From the NCBI GenBank assembly GCA_002449135.1, contig DKCH01000038.1:19741-49903 (forward strand): a stretch of DNA of 30,163 bases, written 5' to 3'. Below are positions 1 to 6,421 of this stretch, piece by piece. Each line of letters begins with the position of its first letter. The stretch's first letter is position 1. The position numbers were made by a program, and so were the translations under genes. The DNA is from Caryophanales bacterium UBA6879 (GTDB taxonomy: Bacteria > Bacillota_I > Bacilli_A > RFN20 > CAG-288). The notes under the pieces are model-generated. The model did no database searches and had not been told where the DNA came from. It saw only the letters and a list, made by a program, of their open reading frames with translations.

Positions 1-336
1 AATAAAAACTAATGATGGTATTATAGAAAGCAACAAAGCTTTTACGATATTGTTTTTATTCCATAGTACAATCCACGATATACAATATCCCAAAAGTAAA
101 AATGCATTGATGGTTATGTAAAATATTTCCCCGAAAGAAAACCAAAAGCCGATATATGTGTACGGAATATTGAGTATCATAAGGACAAAACAGCCATATC
201 TACCGATTTGCTCAAAAACAATAGCCGCCTTATTATCATAAACAGCCATTTGATTTTTGTGCTTTATTGCATAAATTATATTCGGTATCATAATGACCAC
301 CATTATGGCAAGTCCGTAGTAATTAAACCAATCCAT
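1..336 (-). CDS. Membrane protein of unknown function, 3'-truncated by window edge
   Basis: An open frame runs from an ATG at 336 leftward through the edge of the window, so only the first 112 residues are seen. The protein starts MDWFNYYGLAIMV and has about four hydrophobic stretches (roughly residues 5-24, 45-65, 70-93 and 98-112) separated by short polar loops such as AIKHKNQ and WNKNN, so it is an integral membrane protein. No clear Shine-Dalgarno precedes the ATG. Codons such as CCG, CTT and GCC are commoner here than in the chromosomal genes further right, which fits the accessory character of this end of the window. I do not recognise the family and infer no function. Confidence 0.6.
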   Translation of the reverse strand, partial: MDWFNYYGLAIMVVIMIPNIIYAIKHKNQMAVYDNKAAIVFEQIGRYGCFVLMILNIPYTYIGFWFSFGEIFYITINAFLLLGYCISWIVLWNKNNIVKALLLSIIPSLVFI

Positions 337-485
337 AATAAAATTATATCAAAAGCATCAATGAACGATAAGAGTTAACTTAAAAATAGCTATTTTATTT
401 ACTTTTTTAAACACTATTACATGATGTTAATTTTTAAAAAGTCTATATTTATCACTACAAATAAAAAAGCATTTACCACTCCTAA

Positions 486-611
486 TAGATACTTCATGAA
501 TGATAAATATTGTGCGAATAGCCAAAACTACTTTTTAAATAGTTCCGAATGTGTACCTATTCGCTAGGCACAATTTAACATCAATTTGCCATTTATCATG
601 TACCATATCTA
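486..611. repeat. Long imperfect palindrome between two minus-strand genes
   Basis: Nested complementary arms are visible: TAGATA (486-491) with TATCTA (606-611), ATGATAAAT (500-508) with ATTTATCAT (591-599), ATTGTG (509-514) with CACAAT (569-574), and CGAATAG (515-521) with CTATTCG (557-563). The left arm is nearly continuous; the right arm carries two insertions (564-568 and 575-590). The outer right arm touches the stop codon of the gene ending at 609. It could be a decayed MITE-like element, a large terminator hairpin for that gene, or a cruciform. The 337-608 interval holds no other feature I can support. Confidence 0.4.
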
Positions 612-878
612 GCGTGTGATAAACTTATGTTTTTTTCTTTTTTCTAATTTATATGATATAAAAGCGCCATTTCTTTTAAAAGTCCTTAAAGCGCTACTTG
701 GTGAGGCATTAATTCCTTCATGACGTAGTCTGACCCAATATTTCAATAAATGATTGTCCAGGATTTCTTCTATGAATATCAAGAATTCGCTTAAAAATTC
801 ACCTTTTATTTTATTTGGATGATATCTTGTATCAATATCTAGTGGTAAATAATTACTTTCTAAGGTTAAATTATACAT
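609..878 (-). CDS. Small hypothetical protein (89 aa)
   Basis: This short reverse-strand frame is supported by a good ribosome binding site: the minus strand reads AAAGGAG, six bases, then the ATG at 878. A TATAAT hexamer lies upstream on the same strand (913-918 in plus coordinates) without a convincing -35. The protein has no membrane segment or signal peptide and ends in a strongly basic tail (KLEKRKKHKF). I do not recognise a family. It may be a small nucleic-acid-binding protein or a fragment of a larger accessory gene; the basic tail is the only hint and is weak. Confidence 0.5.
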   Translation of the reverse strand: MYNLTLESNYLPLDIDTRYHPNKIKGEFLSEFLIFIEEILDNHLLKYWVRLRHEGINASPSSALRTFKRNGAFISYKLEKRKKHKFITR

Positions 879-1021
879 AGCATCTCCTTTTACAATTGAA
901 TGTACTAATTGAATTATAAATTAGATGTTTTTTGTTGAATAATTTTATCTCACATCATTTGATATTAAACACTGTTCAGAAATCTAAAAAAATTTCAATA
1001 CGTAATCTTTCTAAATAAGAA

Positions 1022-1050
1022 TTGACTTTCCAAAATGGAAACTTTATAAT
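1022..1050 (+). promoter_or_regulatory. Sigma-A promoter with embedded operator for the XRE-ImmA operon
   Basis: TTGACT (1022-1027) and TATAAT (1045-1050) are separated by exactly 17 bp. A perfect inverted repeat TTTCCA-AAA-TGGAAA (1027-1041) lies inside the spacer, where a bound dimer would block RNA polymerase. The first gene is an XRE repressor, so autorepression is the natural reading. An AGGAGG ribosome binding site (1080-1085) precedes the ATG at 1096. I did not see another copy of this palindrome upstream of either DUF4417 gene. Confidence 0.8.
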
Positions 1051-1095
1051 AATGGTGACATGTAGTTATATATGGAATGAGGAGGAAAAGCTAAT

Positions 1096-1413
1096 ATGTC
1101 AAAAAATATAGGAGTGTTGATAAAGGAAGAATTAGAAAGGAGGGAAATAAGCCAAAAAGAATTGTGTGATATGGTCGGTATAAGTGAATCTGCAATGTCA
1201 AAATACTTAAATAGTGATAAACCTTTAAGAACAGATATTGTATCTAAAATTGCAAGAGCTTTAGATATGAATGTTTATCAATTATTAGGTATTAGTGAAA
1301 AAGAAGGCACAACATTTGATATTTGTAAAACTGCTTTATTAGCAAGAAGTGGTACTTCATTATCAAATGAAGAAAAACAAGAACTAATCAATTTAATTTT
1401 TGGTCATAAATAA
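1096..1413 (+). CDS. XRE-family HTH transcriptional repressor
   Basis: This 105-aa protein has an N-terminal HTH_3 domain (about residues 6-65): the pattern SQKELCDMVGISESAMSKYLN is helix 2-turn-recognition helix, followed by the usual KIARALDMNVYQLLG helix. The C-terminal 40 residues are short, with a Ser-Asn-Glu-Glu helix that may dimerise. It starts after a strong AGGAGG site and ends immediately before the ATG of a metalloprotease (no intergenic base), the arrangement of ImmR/ImmA-type pairs in integrative elements. The palindrome inside its own promoter is its likely operator. Phage-like repressors of this size control excision genes, toxins or defence genes; which of these it controls here is not shown directly. 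Confidence 0.88.
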   Translation: MSKNIGVLIKEELERREISQKELCDMVGISESAMSKYLNSDKPLRTDIVSKIARALDMNVYQLLGISEKEGTTFDICKTALLARSGTSLSNEEKQELINLIFGHK

Positions 1414-1962
1414 ATGAATAAAGAAGATATACTAGATGTCATTTGTGATATTTATGAGCAAGAACAAATTAGTGAATTTGGATTTGATTTAAATAAATTA
1501 TGTAATAGTTTAGAAATTAATCTAATACCTTATTCATCTTTCGAAGGCGATATGAAAAAATTTGTAGCATATGAAGAAGATGGATTCAGTTATTTAAATC
1601 CAAATAATAGTAAACCAGAGATTTGCTACAACGATAAAATATCTCCAAGAGGAAGAATTAAATTTACGATACCACATGAATTAGGACATATTTGTTTAGG
1701 GCATAAATATTATCTGAACAAAGAAACCTTAATAGAAAAAAGAGAAGCAGATATGTTTGCAAACGAATTGTATTGCCCACAAGCATTTATGATTCATTAT
1801 AGGTTGTTGACCATATCGGATTTAATATCGAATTTTGGAATCGCTCGTGGATATGCACAAATTTTATTGGAAAAATTAAAAAAAAGAAGAGATAAAAAAT
1901 TGTCTATTAATGAAAAAAGATTAATAGAAATATTTAAAAAAAACAAATTATTAAAAAAATAA
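1414..1962 (+). CDS. ImmA/IrrE-family (M78) metallopeptidase
   Basis: The 182-aa protein carries the zinc-protease motif HELGH at residues 88-92 (context IPHELGHICLGH) and a second conserved block, READMFANELYCP, from about residue 110, where Glu111 is the probable third zinc ligand. This is the M78 signature. In ICEBs1-like elements ImmA cuts the XRE repressor ImmR, and in Deinococcus IrrE (PprI) cuts DdrO; the gene starting directly after the XRE stop codon strongly suggests the same repressor-protease pair. The basic C-terminus (KKRRDKKLSINEKR) is typical of a small linker or DNA-proximal tail. There is no signal peptide, so it should act in the cytoplasm. What activates it cannot be read from the sequence. 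Confidence 0.88.
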   Translation: MNKEDILDVICDIYEQEQISEFGFDLNKLCNSLEINLIPYSSFEGDMKKFVAYEEDGFSYLNPNNSKPEICYNDKISPRGRIKFTIPHELGHICLGHKYYLNKETLIEKREADMFANELYCPQAFMIHYRLLTISDLISNFGIARGYAQILLEKLKKRRDKKLSINEKRLIEIFKKNKLLKK

Positions 1963-1985
1963 AAACGCCCATTAAAAATTAGCGT

Positions 1986-2014
1986 TCATCACGAAACATA
2001 AACGTGATGATTTT
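1986..2014 (+). terminator. Hairpin after the XRE-ImmA operon
   Basis: TCATCACG (1986-1993) and CGTGATGA (2003-2010) form a perfect 8-bp stem with a 9-base A-rich loop, followed by TTTT. It fits a short intrinsic terminator. Because a TACAAT hexamer follows at 2021-2026, the same inverted repeat could instead be an operator upstream of the DUF4417 cassette. Confidence 0.5.
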
Positions 2015-2062
2015 GTCAAATACAATAAAGGGAAGAACCTTTAGGAAGGAGATGAAATCGTT

Positions 2063-2110
2063 ATGATAAAATCACAATTTAAATTTCTTCTTTATGGTGG
2101 TTTATGGTAG
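2063..2110 (+). CDS. Possible 15-residue leader peptide coupled to the DUF4417 gene
   Basis: A strong AAGGAG (2046-2051) precedes an ATG at 2063 that opens a 15-codon frame, MIKSQFKFLLYGGLW, whose stop lies inside the DUF4417 start region: the two frames overlap in ATGGTAG (2104-2110). The DUF4417 ATG itself has only a weak GGTGG upstream. The layout would let ribosomes ending on the leader restart on DUF4417. It may alternatively be a chance frame or a remnant of a longer N-terminus. Confidence 0.3.
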   Translation: MIKSQFKFLLYGGLW

Positions 2111-2844
2111 AGAAGAAAAATCTAAAAAAATTAATAAACCTCAATTTTACTGATTTGACAAATCAAACATATTTAGTTGGTAAATATGATTTGCCATATG
2201 TTACATGCTCTGCTATTGTAAATCCAGATTATCTTGCTTTATATTCAGAGACTAATAATTATTTTAAAACGGAAAATACCTGTATATGTTTTTATCTATA
2301 TGATAATAAATTTGATGGCATAAGAGGTATTTATAACGCTATTTATTATGGTGATGAAAAATTATTAGCAAAGTATAAAGAAAGATTTAAAGGTGTAAAG
2401 TATGCATTTGCACCTGATTATTCACAATGTGGAGATATTTCGACATTTGAAAACATTTATCGTATAGCAAAATCTAGGATAGTATCAAACTGGTTATTGT
2501 TAGAATGTAATATTCTTGTTATACCAAATGTAACTTACGCTAATGAAAATTATTTTGATGTTATGTTAGATGGTATGGAAAATACTGAAGTTGTTGCATT
2601 TAGTGTAAAGGGATTATTGAGAGAGGCAGCTGAAAAAGAACTTTTATTAAAAGCAATTCGCTATACGGTAGAAAATTTAAAATTATTGAAGAAAATTATC
2701 GTATATAGTGTTTCTACAAGTGATGAAAAAGTAATGTCTCTATTTGAATATGCATTATCTAAAGGAATTAAAATTGTTATTCCAAATAATATTTTAAAAG
2801 AGAGAAATATTATTAATAAAAAGGTGGCAGTATTAAATGGGTAA
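2104..2844 (+). CDS. DUF4417 family protein (cassette copy 1, intact)
   Basis: This 246-aa protein matches the DUF4417 pattern as I know it: a mid-protein block with APDYS (residues 103-107) followed by Arg/Trp-containing helices (KSRIVSNW), a VIPNVTYANENYFDVMLDGM block (about 139-158) ending in the family's D-G turn, and a conserved strand VVAFSVKG followed by a helix and IIVYSVS. The function of DUF4417 is unknown; members occur in phages and mobile elements of Firmicutes. The gene ends in ATGGGTAA, overlapping the next gene's start by 8 bp, so the two are translationally coupled. A second, damaged homologue sits in the same position of a second cassette at 4894-5610. The repeated pairing suggests that DUF4417 works with the nuclease, for example in folding, delivery or targeting; that is inference. 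Confidence 0.75.
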   Translation: MVEKKNLKKLINLNFTDLTNQTYLVGKYDLPYVTCSAIVNPDYLALYSETNNYFKTENTCICFYLYDNKFDGIRGIYNAIYYGDEKLLAKYKERFKGVKYAFAPDYSQCGDISTFENIYRIAKSRIVSNWLLLECNILVIPNVTYANENYFDVMLDGMENTEVVAFSVKGLLREAAEKELLLKAIRYTVENLKLLKKIIVYSVSTSDEKVMSLFEYALSKGIKIVIPNNILKERNIINKKVAVLNG

Positions 2845-3334
2845 GACAAGTAGAAGTGGACTAGGCGTTGGAACAGGAAGTTCACCACAAGGAAGTTTAT
2901 TTCAGGGTGGCGTTGATTCTAAAGTAAAAGAATTAACTAAAAAATGCATGATAGATCAACTTACTAAAGCAAGAGTAAAATTTAATCCAAATGATGTATT
3001 ATTTGTAACGAAAGATAAAACTGGTCAACTCGTTTGGTTAGAAAAAGGAAATAAAGATGCAGGATTAGAGCACATTCTGCATGGTAACGGAAGAAGCAGA
3101 GGTCATGCTTATGATTTCAAAAAAGCCTTAGGATTAGAGTCCAACCAAGTATCAAGTTATTTACAAAAAGTAATTACATATGGAAGCATAGTTAGTAATA
3201 CTATTAAACCTGTTGGAAATCGAATGGGATTTGAAAGGGTATATAGCTATGAAGGAAATTACTATATAGTTACAGGTATTGGCACGAATGGATTTATCGC
3301 TTCTGCTTATCCACATAAAAAAGGAGGAAAATAA
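2837..3334 (+). CDS. Putative BECR-fold nuclease toxin (cassette copy 1, intact)
   Basis: The 165-aa protein starts with a Gly/Ser-rich segment (SGLGVGTGSS, residues 7-16) and has a C-terminal domain with the order expected for small Barnase/EndoU/ColicinE5-RelE (BECR) nucleases found in phages and polymorphic toxins: a strand LVWLEKG, the block GLEHIL with His79, a helix, then Arg134 and Tyr136 in FERVY, and a last strand pair ending TNGFIASAYP. The same landmarks recur in the second copy (5594-6092). Its ATG overlaps the DUF4417 stop, and its last codons supply the GGAGG site for the next gene, giving a tight three-gene unit. No Sec signal or membrane segment is seen. RNase activity and toxicity are inferred from the fold pattern and context. 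Confidence 0.55.
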   Translation: MGKTSRSGLGVGTGSSPQGSLFQGGVDSKVKELTKKCMIDQLTKARVKFNPNDVLFVTKDKTGQLVWLEKGNKDAGLEHILHGNGRSRGHAYDFKKALGLESNQVSSYLQKVITYGSIVSNTIKPVGNRMGFERVYSYEGNYYIVTGIGTNGFIASAYPHKKGGK

Positions 3335-3335
3335 A

Positions 3336-3656
3336 ATGTTTATAGTTAAATTAATGAATGAATTTGTTCATGGTGTATTATGGGTATGCGATGAAGATGG
3401 TATTTCAACTAATTATGATTTAATTGATAAGGATGAAGAATTAACAAAACTTAATGAAGAAACTAGAAAGTTGTTTGATTCTTATTACGAGTTTGATTCT
3501 CATAATCAAGCATGTTGGTTTAATGAACAATTAGAAAGAAAAACAAAAGATAAAATGTTAGAATTAATTCGAAAAATTAAAATTAGATTATCTGAAATTA
3601 ATGATGGATCATTTAAAGTTGAAGATTATGAAACTGAAAGATTAGAAAAATTATAA
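3336..3656 (+). CDS. Putative immunity protein for the BECR-like toxin (copy 1)
   Basis: The ATG at 3336 is chosen because AAAGGAGG lies just upstream inside the end of the toxin gene; an upstream in-frame start at 3279 would overlap the toxin heavily and has no such site. The 106-aa product is acidic and rich in Asp/Glu/Lys, begins with a strand followed by the block LWVCDEDGIS, and continues to a YYEFDS motif (about residues 49-54). The same two anchors, EDG and EFDS, occur at matching places in two small proteins that follow the second toxin (6089-6412 and 6422-6739). A small acidic protein directly after a basic nuclease-like protein is the usual immunity arrangement. I do not know a named family for it. 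Confidence 0.6.
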   Translation: MFIVKLMNEFVHGVLWVCDEDGISTNYDLIDKDEELTKLNEETRKLFDSYYEFDSHNQACWFNEQLERKTKDKMLELIRKIKIRLSEINDGSFKVEDYETERLEKL

Positions 3657-3661
3657 ATTTT

Positions 3662-3824
3662 ATGAATGAATTAGATTATGTAAAATTAATTGAACCTTTT
3701 AAAGAGTTAAAAGCAGAAACAAAAGGGTGTATTGTATTGAAATATGCTGAAAATAATTTTGAAGTATAAGTTTGTCAATGAAAATGATGAAACAACAGAT
3801 GTTTATATAATTTCAAGAGACTAA
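3662..3824 (+). pseudogene. Frameshifted DUF4926-like small gene
   Basis: From an ATG at 3662 the frame gives MNELDYVKLIEPFKELKAE and continues to FEV, then hits TAA at 3767. One frame over, the sequence continues sensibly as KFVNENDETTDVYIISRD and stops at 3822-3824. Removing one base near 3767 restores one protein of about 53 aa whose pattern (Y-V-K-L, G-C-I-V, F-E-V-x-F-V-N-E) resembles DUF4926 proteins, which are often found beside toxin or immunity genes. It lies 5 bases after the copy 1 immunity gene, so it was probably part of that cassette. The family assignment is tentative; the frameshift itself is plain in the sequence. Confidence 0.5.
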
Positions 3825-4718
3825 CTAGACGTTTATTTGACACCCAAAGGCATAATCACCTAAATCTTCTTCATAAGCTTTTTCTATTTTTGTATTTGAA
3901 ATAGAAGAAAGGATTTTCATTTTGATGTAATCTAAAATCGCTTGAGAGTTTTGGATAATAAGGTCATGATTTGAAGAAGAAATATTGTATTTCTCTCTTA
4001 ATTCAATATAAAAATTTCCCATTTTTAAAAGAAATCTATTGATGATATTTAGATCCTTCAATGAAAGCTGATGCAGTGCAATTTCAATTTTGTCATAGTA
4101 ATTATCTGCATACATTTCAATCTTTTCTCTTAATACTCCATCAATCTTATTCAGATCAAGTTTCTGCTCTAGCTTATAGTCTTTAAGTGATCTTTTTGGC
4201 ATGTTCGCTGAATCATCAATATTTAAGATACCTTCAATTAAAGTTACAAAAAGTGATGTATTAACTGGCTTAAAGCCAGGAAGATTTCTTTTCACATTAA
4301 GAGCTTTGTATTTTTGTGAAAAATAATCATGCAAACAATCTGCTAATACTTTGCAAAGTTTTTCTTTATTATAGCCTTTGTATATGCTTAAATCACGCTT
4401 ACAAAGCCGACATATATTTTTAAAAGCGCCATCTAAATCAATTATTTGATAATTAAAATTTATAAAATTATTTACTGCTGTGTTTATAACTTTAGTGAAA
4501 CTTTGCTGAGTAAAAGCAAGAATAAGGCATTCAGGAATCTTATCAGAAGTCAAAAGCTCGCTTACCCTGCTTGAGGTTACAAAATCAAATTCATTACCTT
4601 TTTGAGTTCTAAGATTAAATCCCTCAGCAATTGGACTTAGAAGATTATCTACGATGTCTGTTTTTCTTAGGTCTAGTGAACATGCCTTAATCTCGTTAAC
4701 AATGTCATTGAATCTCAT
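3825..4718 (-). CDS. Unrecognised 297-aa protein between the two toxin cassettes
   Basis: This reverse-strand gene is convergent with cassette 1 and its stop touches the end of the DUF4926-like pseudogene. I place the start at the ATG at 4718 (MRFNDIVNEIKACSLDLRK); a TTG at 4769 would add 17 residues, and neither has a clear ribosome binding site. The protein is soluble-looking and mostly helical. Visible points are a segment VTSSRVSELLTSDKIPECL (about residues 47-65) that looks like a helix-turn-helix-type unit, a CRLC pair at about 102-105, and a C-terminal helix followed by DLGDYAFGCQ. The N-terminal segment recalls proteins linked to phage-defence ABC three-component systems, but this is not enough to assign it. 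Confidence 0.6.
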   Translation of the reverse strand: MRFNDIVNEIKACSLDLRKTDIVDNLLSPIAEGFNLRTQKGNEFDFVTSSRVSELLTSDKIPECLILAFTQQSFTKVINTAVNNFINFNYQIIDLDGAFKNICRLCKRDLSIYKGYNKEKLCKVLADCLHDYFSQKYKALNVKRNLPGFKPVNTSLFVTLIEGILNIDDSANMPKRSLKDYKLEQKLDLNKIDGVLREKIEMYADNYYDKIEIALHQLSLKDLNIINRFLLKMGNFYIELREKYNISSSNHDLIIQNSQAILDYIKMKILSSISNTKIEKAYEEDLGDYAFGCQINV

Positions 4719-4893
4719 ATATGTAAGTAGCTTGTTTCCTAAATATTTTAGCGAAAAATAAAGTAACAAACAAAGGATTTCAAATTTACGGTTTTTATAT
4801 TTTTTTACTGTAAATGCATCATAAGAAAATAAACCATTGAATGAATATCATTAACTCATAAAGCACAAGAAATGTGCGGAAAGGAGTCAATAT

Positions 4894-5364
4894 ATGACTA
4901 CAAAAGTTAAAGCTGGCTGTAAAGACATTTGGAATGCCTATATGGTTAAAGATGCAAAATTCTCAGAACATGATATTCCAATTTGTCCAACCACAGCTAC
5001 CTCAGTTCCGAAAGAAATAATCACCTATGCGGAGGCAGTTACAATCTTAAACAAGCATAAAGGTGAAACGGATTTTTTCTTAGACTCTTATGTTTGCTTT
5101 TATCAGCATGACATAGGGTTTGATGGGAAAAAAGGTATTTGGGCTTATCCTAAGAAGGCTTATAAAGTATTAAGACATTTTGCTGGAATTATTGCACCTG
5201 ATTTTTCAACTTTTCAAGACTTTCCTGATCCACTTAAGCGATGGAACTACTATAGGATGAATGCCTTTGGTTATTGGTATGGAAAACTATGTAATAAAAA
5301 CGTCATCGCAAATTGTAGAGTAGATTTTGCTTTTAATTATGAATATTGCTTTGATGGTATATGA
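4894..5364 (+). pseudogene. DUF4417 family protein, N-terminal part (cassette copy 2)
   Basis: An AAAGGAG site (4880-4886), preceded by a small GCACA/TGTGC hairpin (4863-4877), leads to an ATG at 4894. The 156 residues read here are closer to canonical DUF4417 than copy 1: DIPICPTT (27-34), GFDGKKGIW (75-83), HFAGIIAPDFSTFQDFP (95-111) and YYRMNAFGYWYG (119-130), ending at YCFDGI, where the family continues. Instead a TGA stands at 5362-5364. Reading straight on in the same frame, the next residues are NDES and then MIAIGTIASELRKK, which is exactly the next DUF4417 block. This is therefore one ancestral frame of 238 codons cut by a single in-frame stop. Confidence 0.75.
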
Positions 5365-5610
5365 AATGATGAATCCATGATTGCCATAGGAACTATTGCA
5401 TCTGAATTACGTAAGAAATCTAATCAAAAAATCTTCTTAGATTGGATTATCAAATTTATCAAATTGAAACGGCCAAAATCAATCATTATCTATGGCTTTT
5501 TACCTAATGAGATTAAAAGGGTTATTCTTGACTTAAATACTGGAATCTACGTTTATGAAGCTAAGACTAATAAAGATTTAAAGAGGTGGAAAAATGAGCA
5601 AGGGAAATAG
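5365..5610 (+). pseudogene. DUF4417 family protein, C-terminal part (cassette copy 2)
   Basis: This is the in-frame continuation of the fragment that ends at 5364. It could be translated separately from an ATG at 5377 (MIAIGTIASELRKKS), giving 77 aa with the family's final strand SIIIYGFLPNEI and a basic tail. No Shine-Dalgarno precedes that ATG, although it lies 12 bases after the stop and could be reached by reinitiation. The frame ends at 5610 and overlaps the toxin start at 5594 by 17 bp, the same kind of overlap as in copy 1. Split expression of two halves is possible but decay is the simpler reading. Confidence 0.65.
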
Positions 5611-6092
5611 TGGATTATTCATAGGAACTAAGGGTAGTAAGCAAGAAAATAAAGCATCAAAGCCATTACTTAACCAAAATCTAAGCAAGGAGAAAAATGA
5701 ACTCATTCAAAAAGTAATAGACCAAGGCCATAAAATTTCTCCTGATAAAGTTCTTGATATTGGAACAATGCCAAATGGGAAAATTGTTTGGATAGAAATA
5801 GGAAAACTTGGTGAAAGAGCTTCAGGTTTAGCACACATTTTGGACAAGCATAATAATGAGTTAAATAATCTTGGTATTTCTAATAAAGACGTTCCTTCGT
5901 TTATAAAAAAAGTGTTAGCCAAAAACAAGGTAGTAGGTATTCAGGGAGAACAAAATGATTTTCCTAGGAGCATCTACGAGACAGAGGTCAATAAAAAAAA
6001 TAGTTTATGTAGCTATATCAGTTTCAGAAAATGGGTACATAGTTGGTGCTAATTTGATAAGCAAATATAAAATAAAGGAGAAAATAAAATGA
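5594..6092 (+). pseudogene. Putative BECR-fold nuclease toxin, frameshifted at an A8 run (cassette copy 2)
   Basis: The frame starts MSKGNSGLFIGTKGS, matching the SGL-x-x-GT-x-x-S start of copy 1, and carries the same landmarks: IVWIEIG, GLAHIL with His81, and RSIY with Arg125 and Tyr128. As written it leaves the family pattern after an eight-A run (5993-6000) and stops at 6052. Dropping one A gives NKKIVYVAISVSENGYIVG, the expected last strands, and a stop TGA at 6090-6092 that overlaps the next ATG as ATGA. The repaired protein is 165 aa, exactly the length of copy 1. The defect is a real frameshift, a sequencing error in the homopolymer, or a slippage site. Confidence 0.7.
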
Positions 6093-6412
6093 AAAAAATA
6101 ACAATAAAATTAGATTTGGAATATGGCTGCGAACCCATATGGCTGTTAGATGAGGATGGTCTTACTATAGATACTGCTCTCCCTTCCGAGTTAAAAGGTG
6201 ATAAGGATTTGATAGAACTCATGCACAAGATAACATGTGAATTTGATAGTCAATGGATTAACGATAACAAAGAATTTACTTTTGTTGGTTTTAAGACTCC
6301 AGAAGATAAGGCAAAATTTAAATCGGACCTTATCTGTTTTGCTACTAAAATAAAGGCAAAACTAAAAGGTAAATACAAAATAATTGATGCTTTTCACTAT
6401 GAGTATTATTAA
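6089..6412 (+). CDS. Putative immunity protein (copy 2, first paralogue)
   Basis: The 107-aa acidic protein starts after AAAGGAG (6074-6080) and its ATG overlaps the stop of the frame-restored toxin. It shows EYGCEPIWLLDEDGL near the N-terminus (about residues 11-25) and CEFDSQWI in the middle (about 50-57), then a GFKT turn and a Lys-rich amphipathic helix, ending HYEYY. The next gene is a close paralogue with the same blocks, and the copy 1 immunity protein shares EDG and EFDS. Its position after the nuclease gene suggests that it neutralises it by direct binding in the cytoplasm, which is inferred. It appears intact although the toxin frame beside it is broken. Confidence 0.65.
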   Translation: MKKITIKLDLEYGCEPIWLLDEDGLTIDTALPSELKGDKDLIELMHKITCEFDSQWINDNKEFTFVGFKTPEDKAKFKSDLICFATKIKAKLKGKYKIIDAFHYEYY

Positions 6413-6421
6413 TCAAAGAAT

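Noticed and set aside
3279..3335. Longer N-terminus for immunity copy 1 starting at 3279
   Set aside because: It would overlap the toxin by 56 bases and add residues not shared by the paralogues; the GGAGG site fits the ATG at 3336.
4894..5610. Use of TGA as a tryptophan codon (mycoplasma code), which would make DUF4417 copy 2 intact
   Set aside because: TGA ends hprK in overlap with lgt and ends the antiporter gene, Trp is written TGG throughout, and the DUF4417 family does not call for Trp at this position.
5707..5928. Reverse-strand open frame inside toxin copy 2, and similar antisense frames inside DUF4417 copy 1, the second immunity gene, the phosphodiesterase, the metal ATPase, the antiporter, trxB and guaB
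   Set aside because: They lie opposite well-supported genes, have no ribosome binding sites, and their residue composition is that of antisense AT-rich codons.
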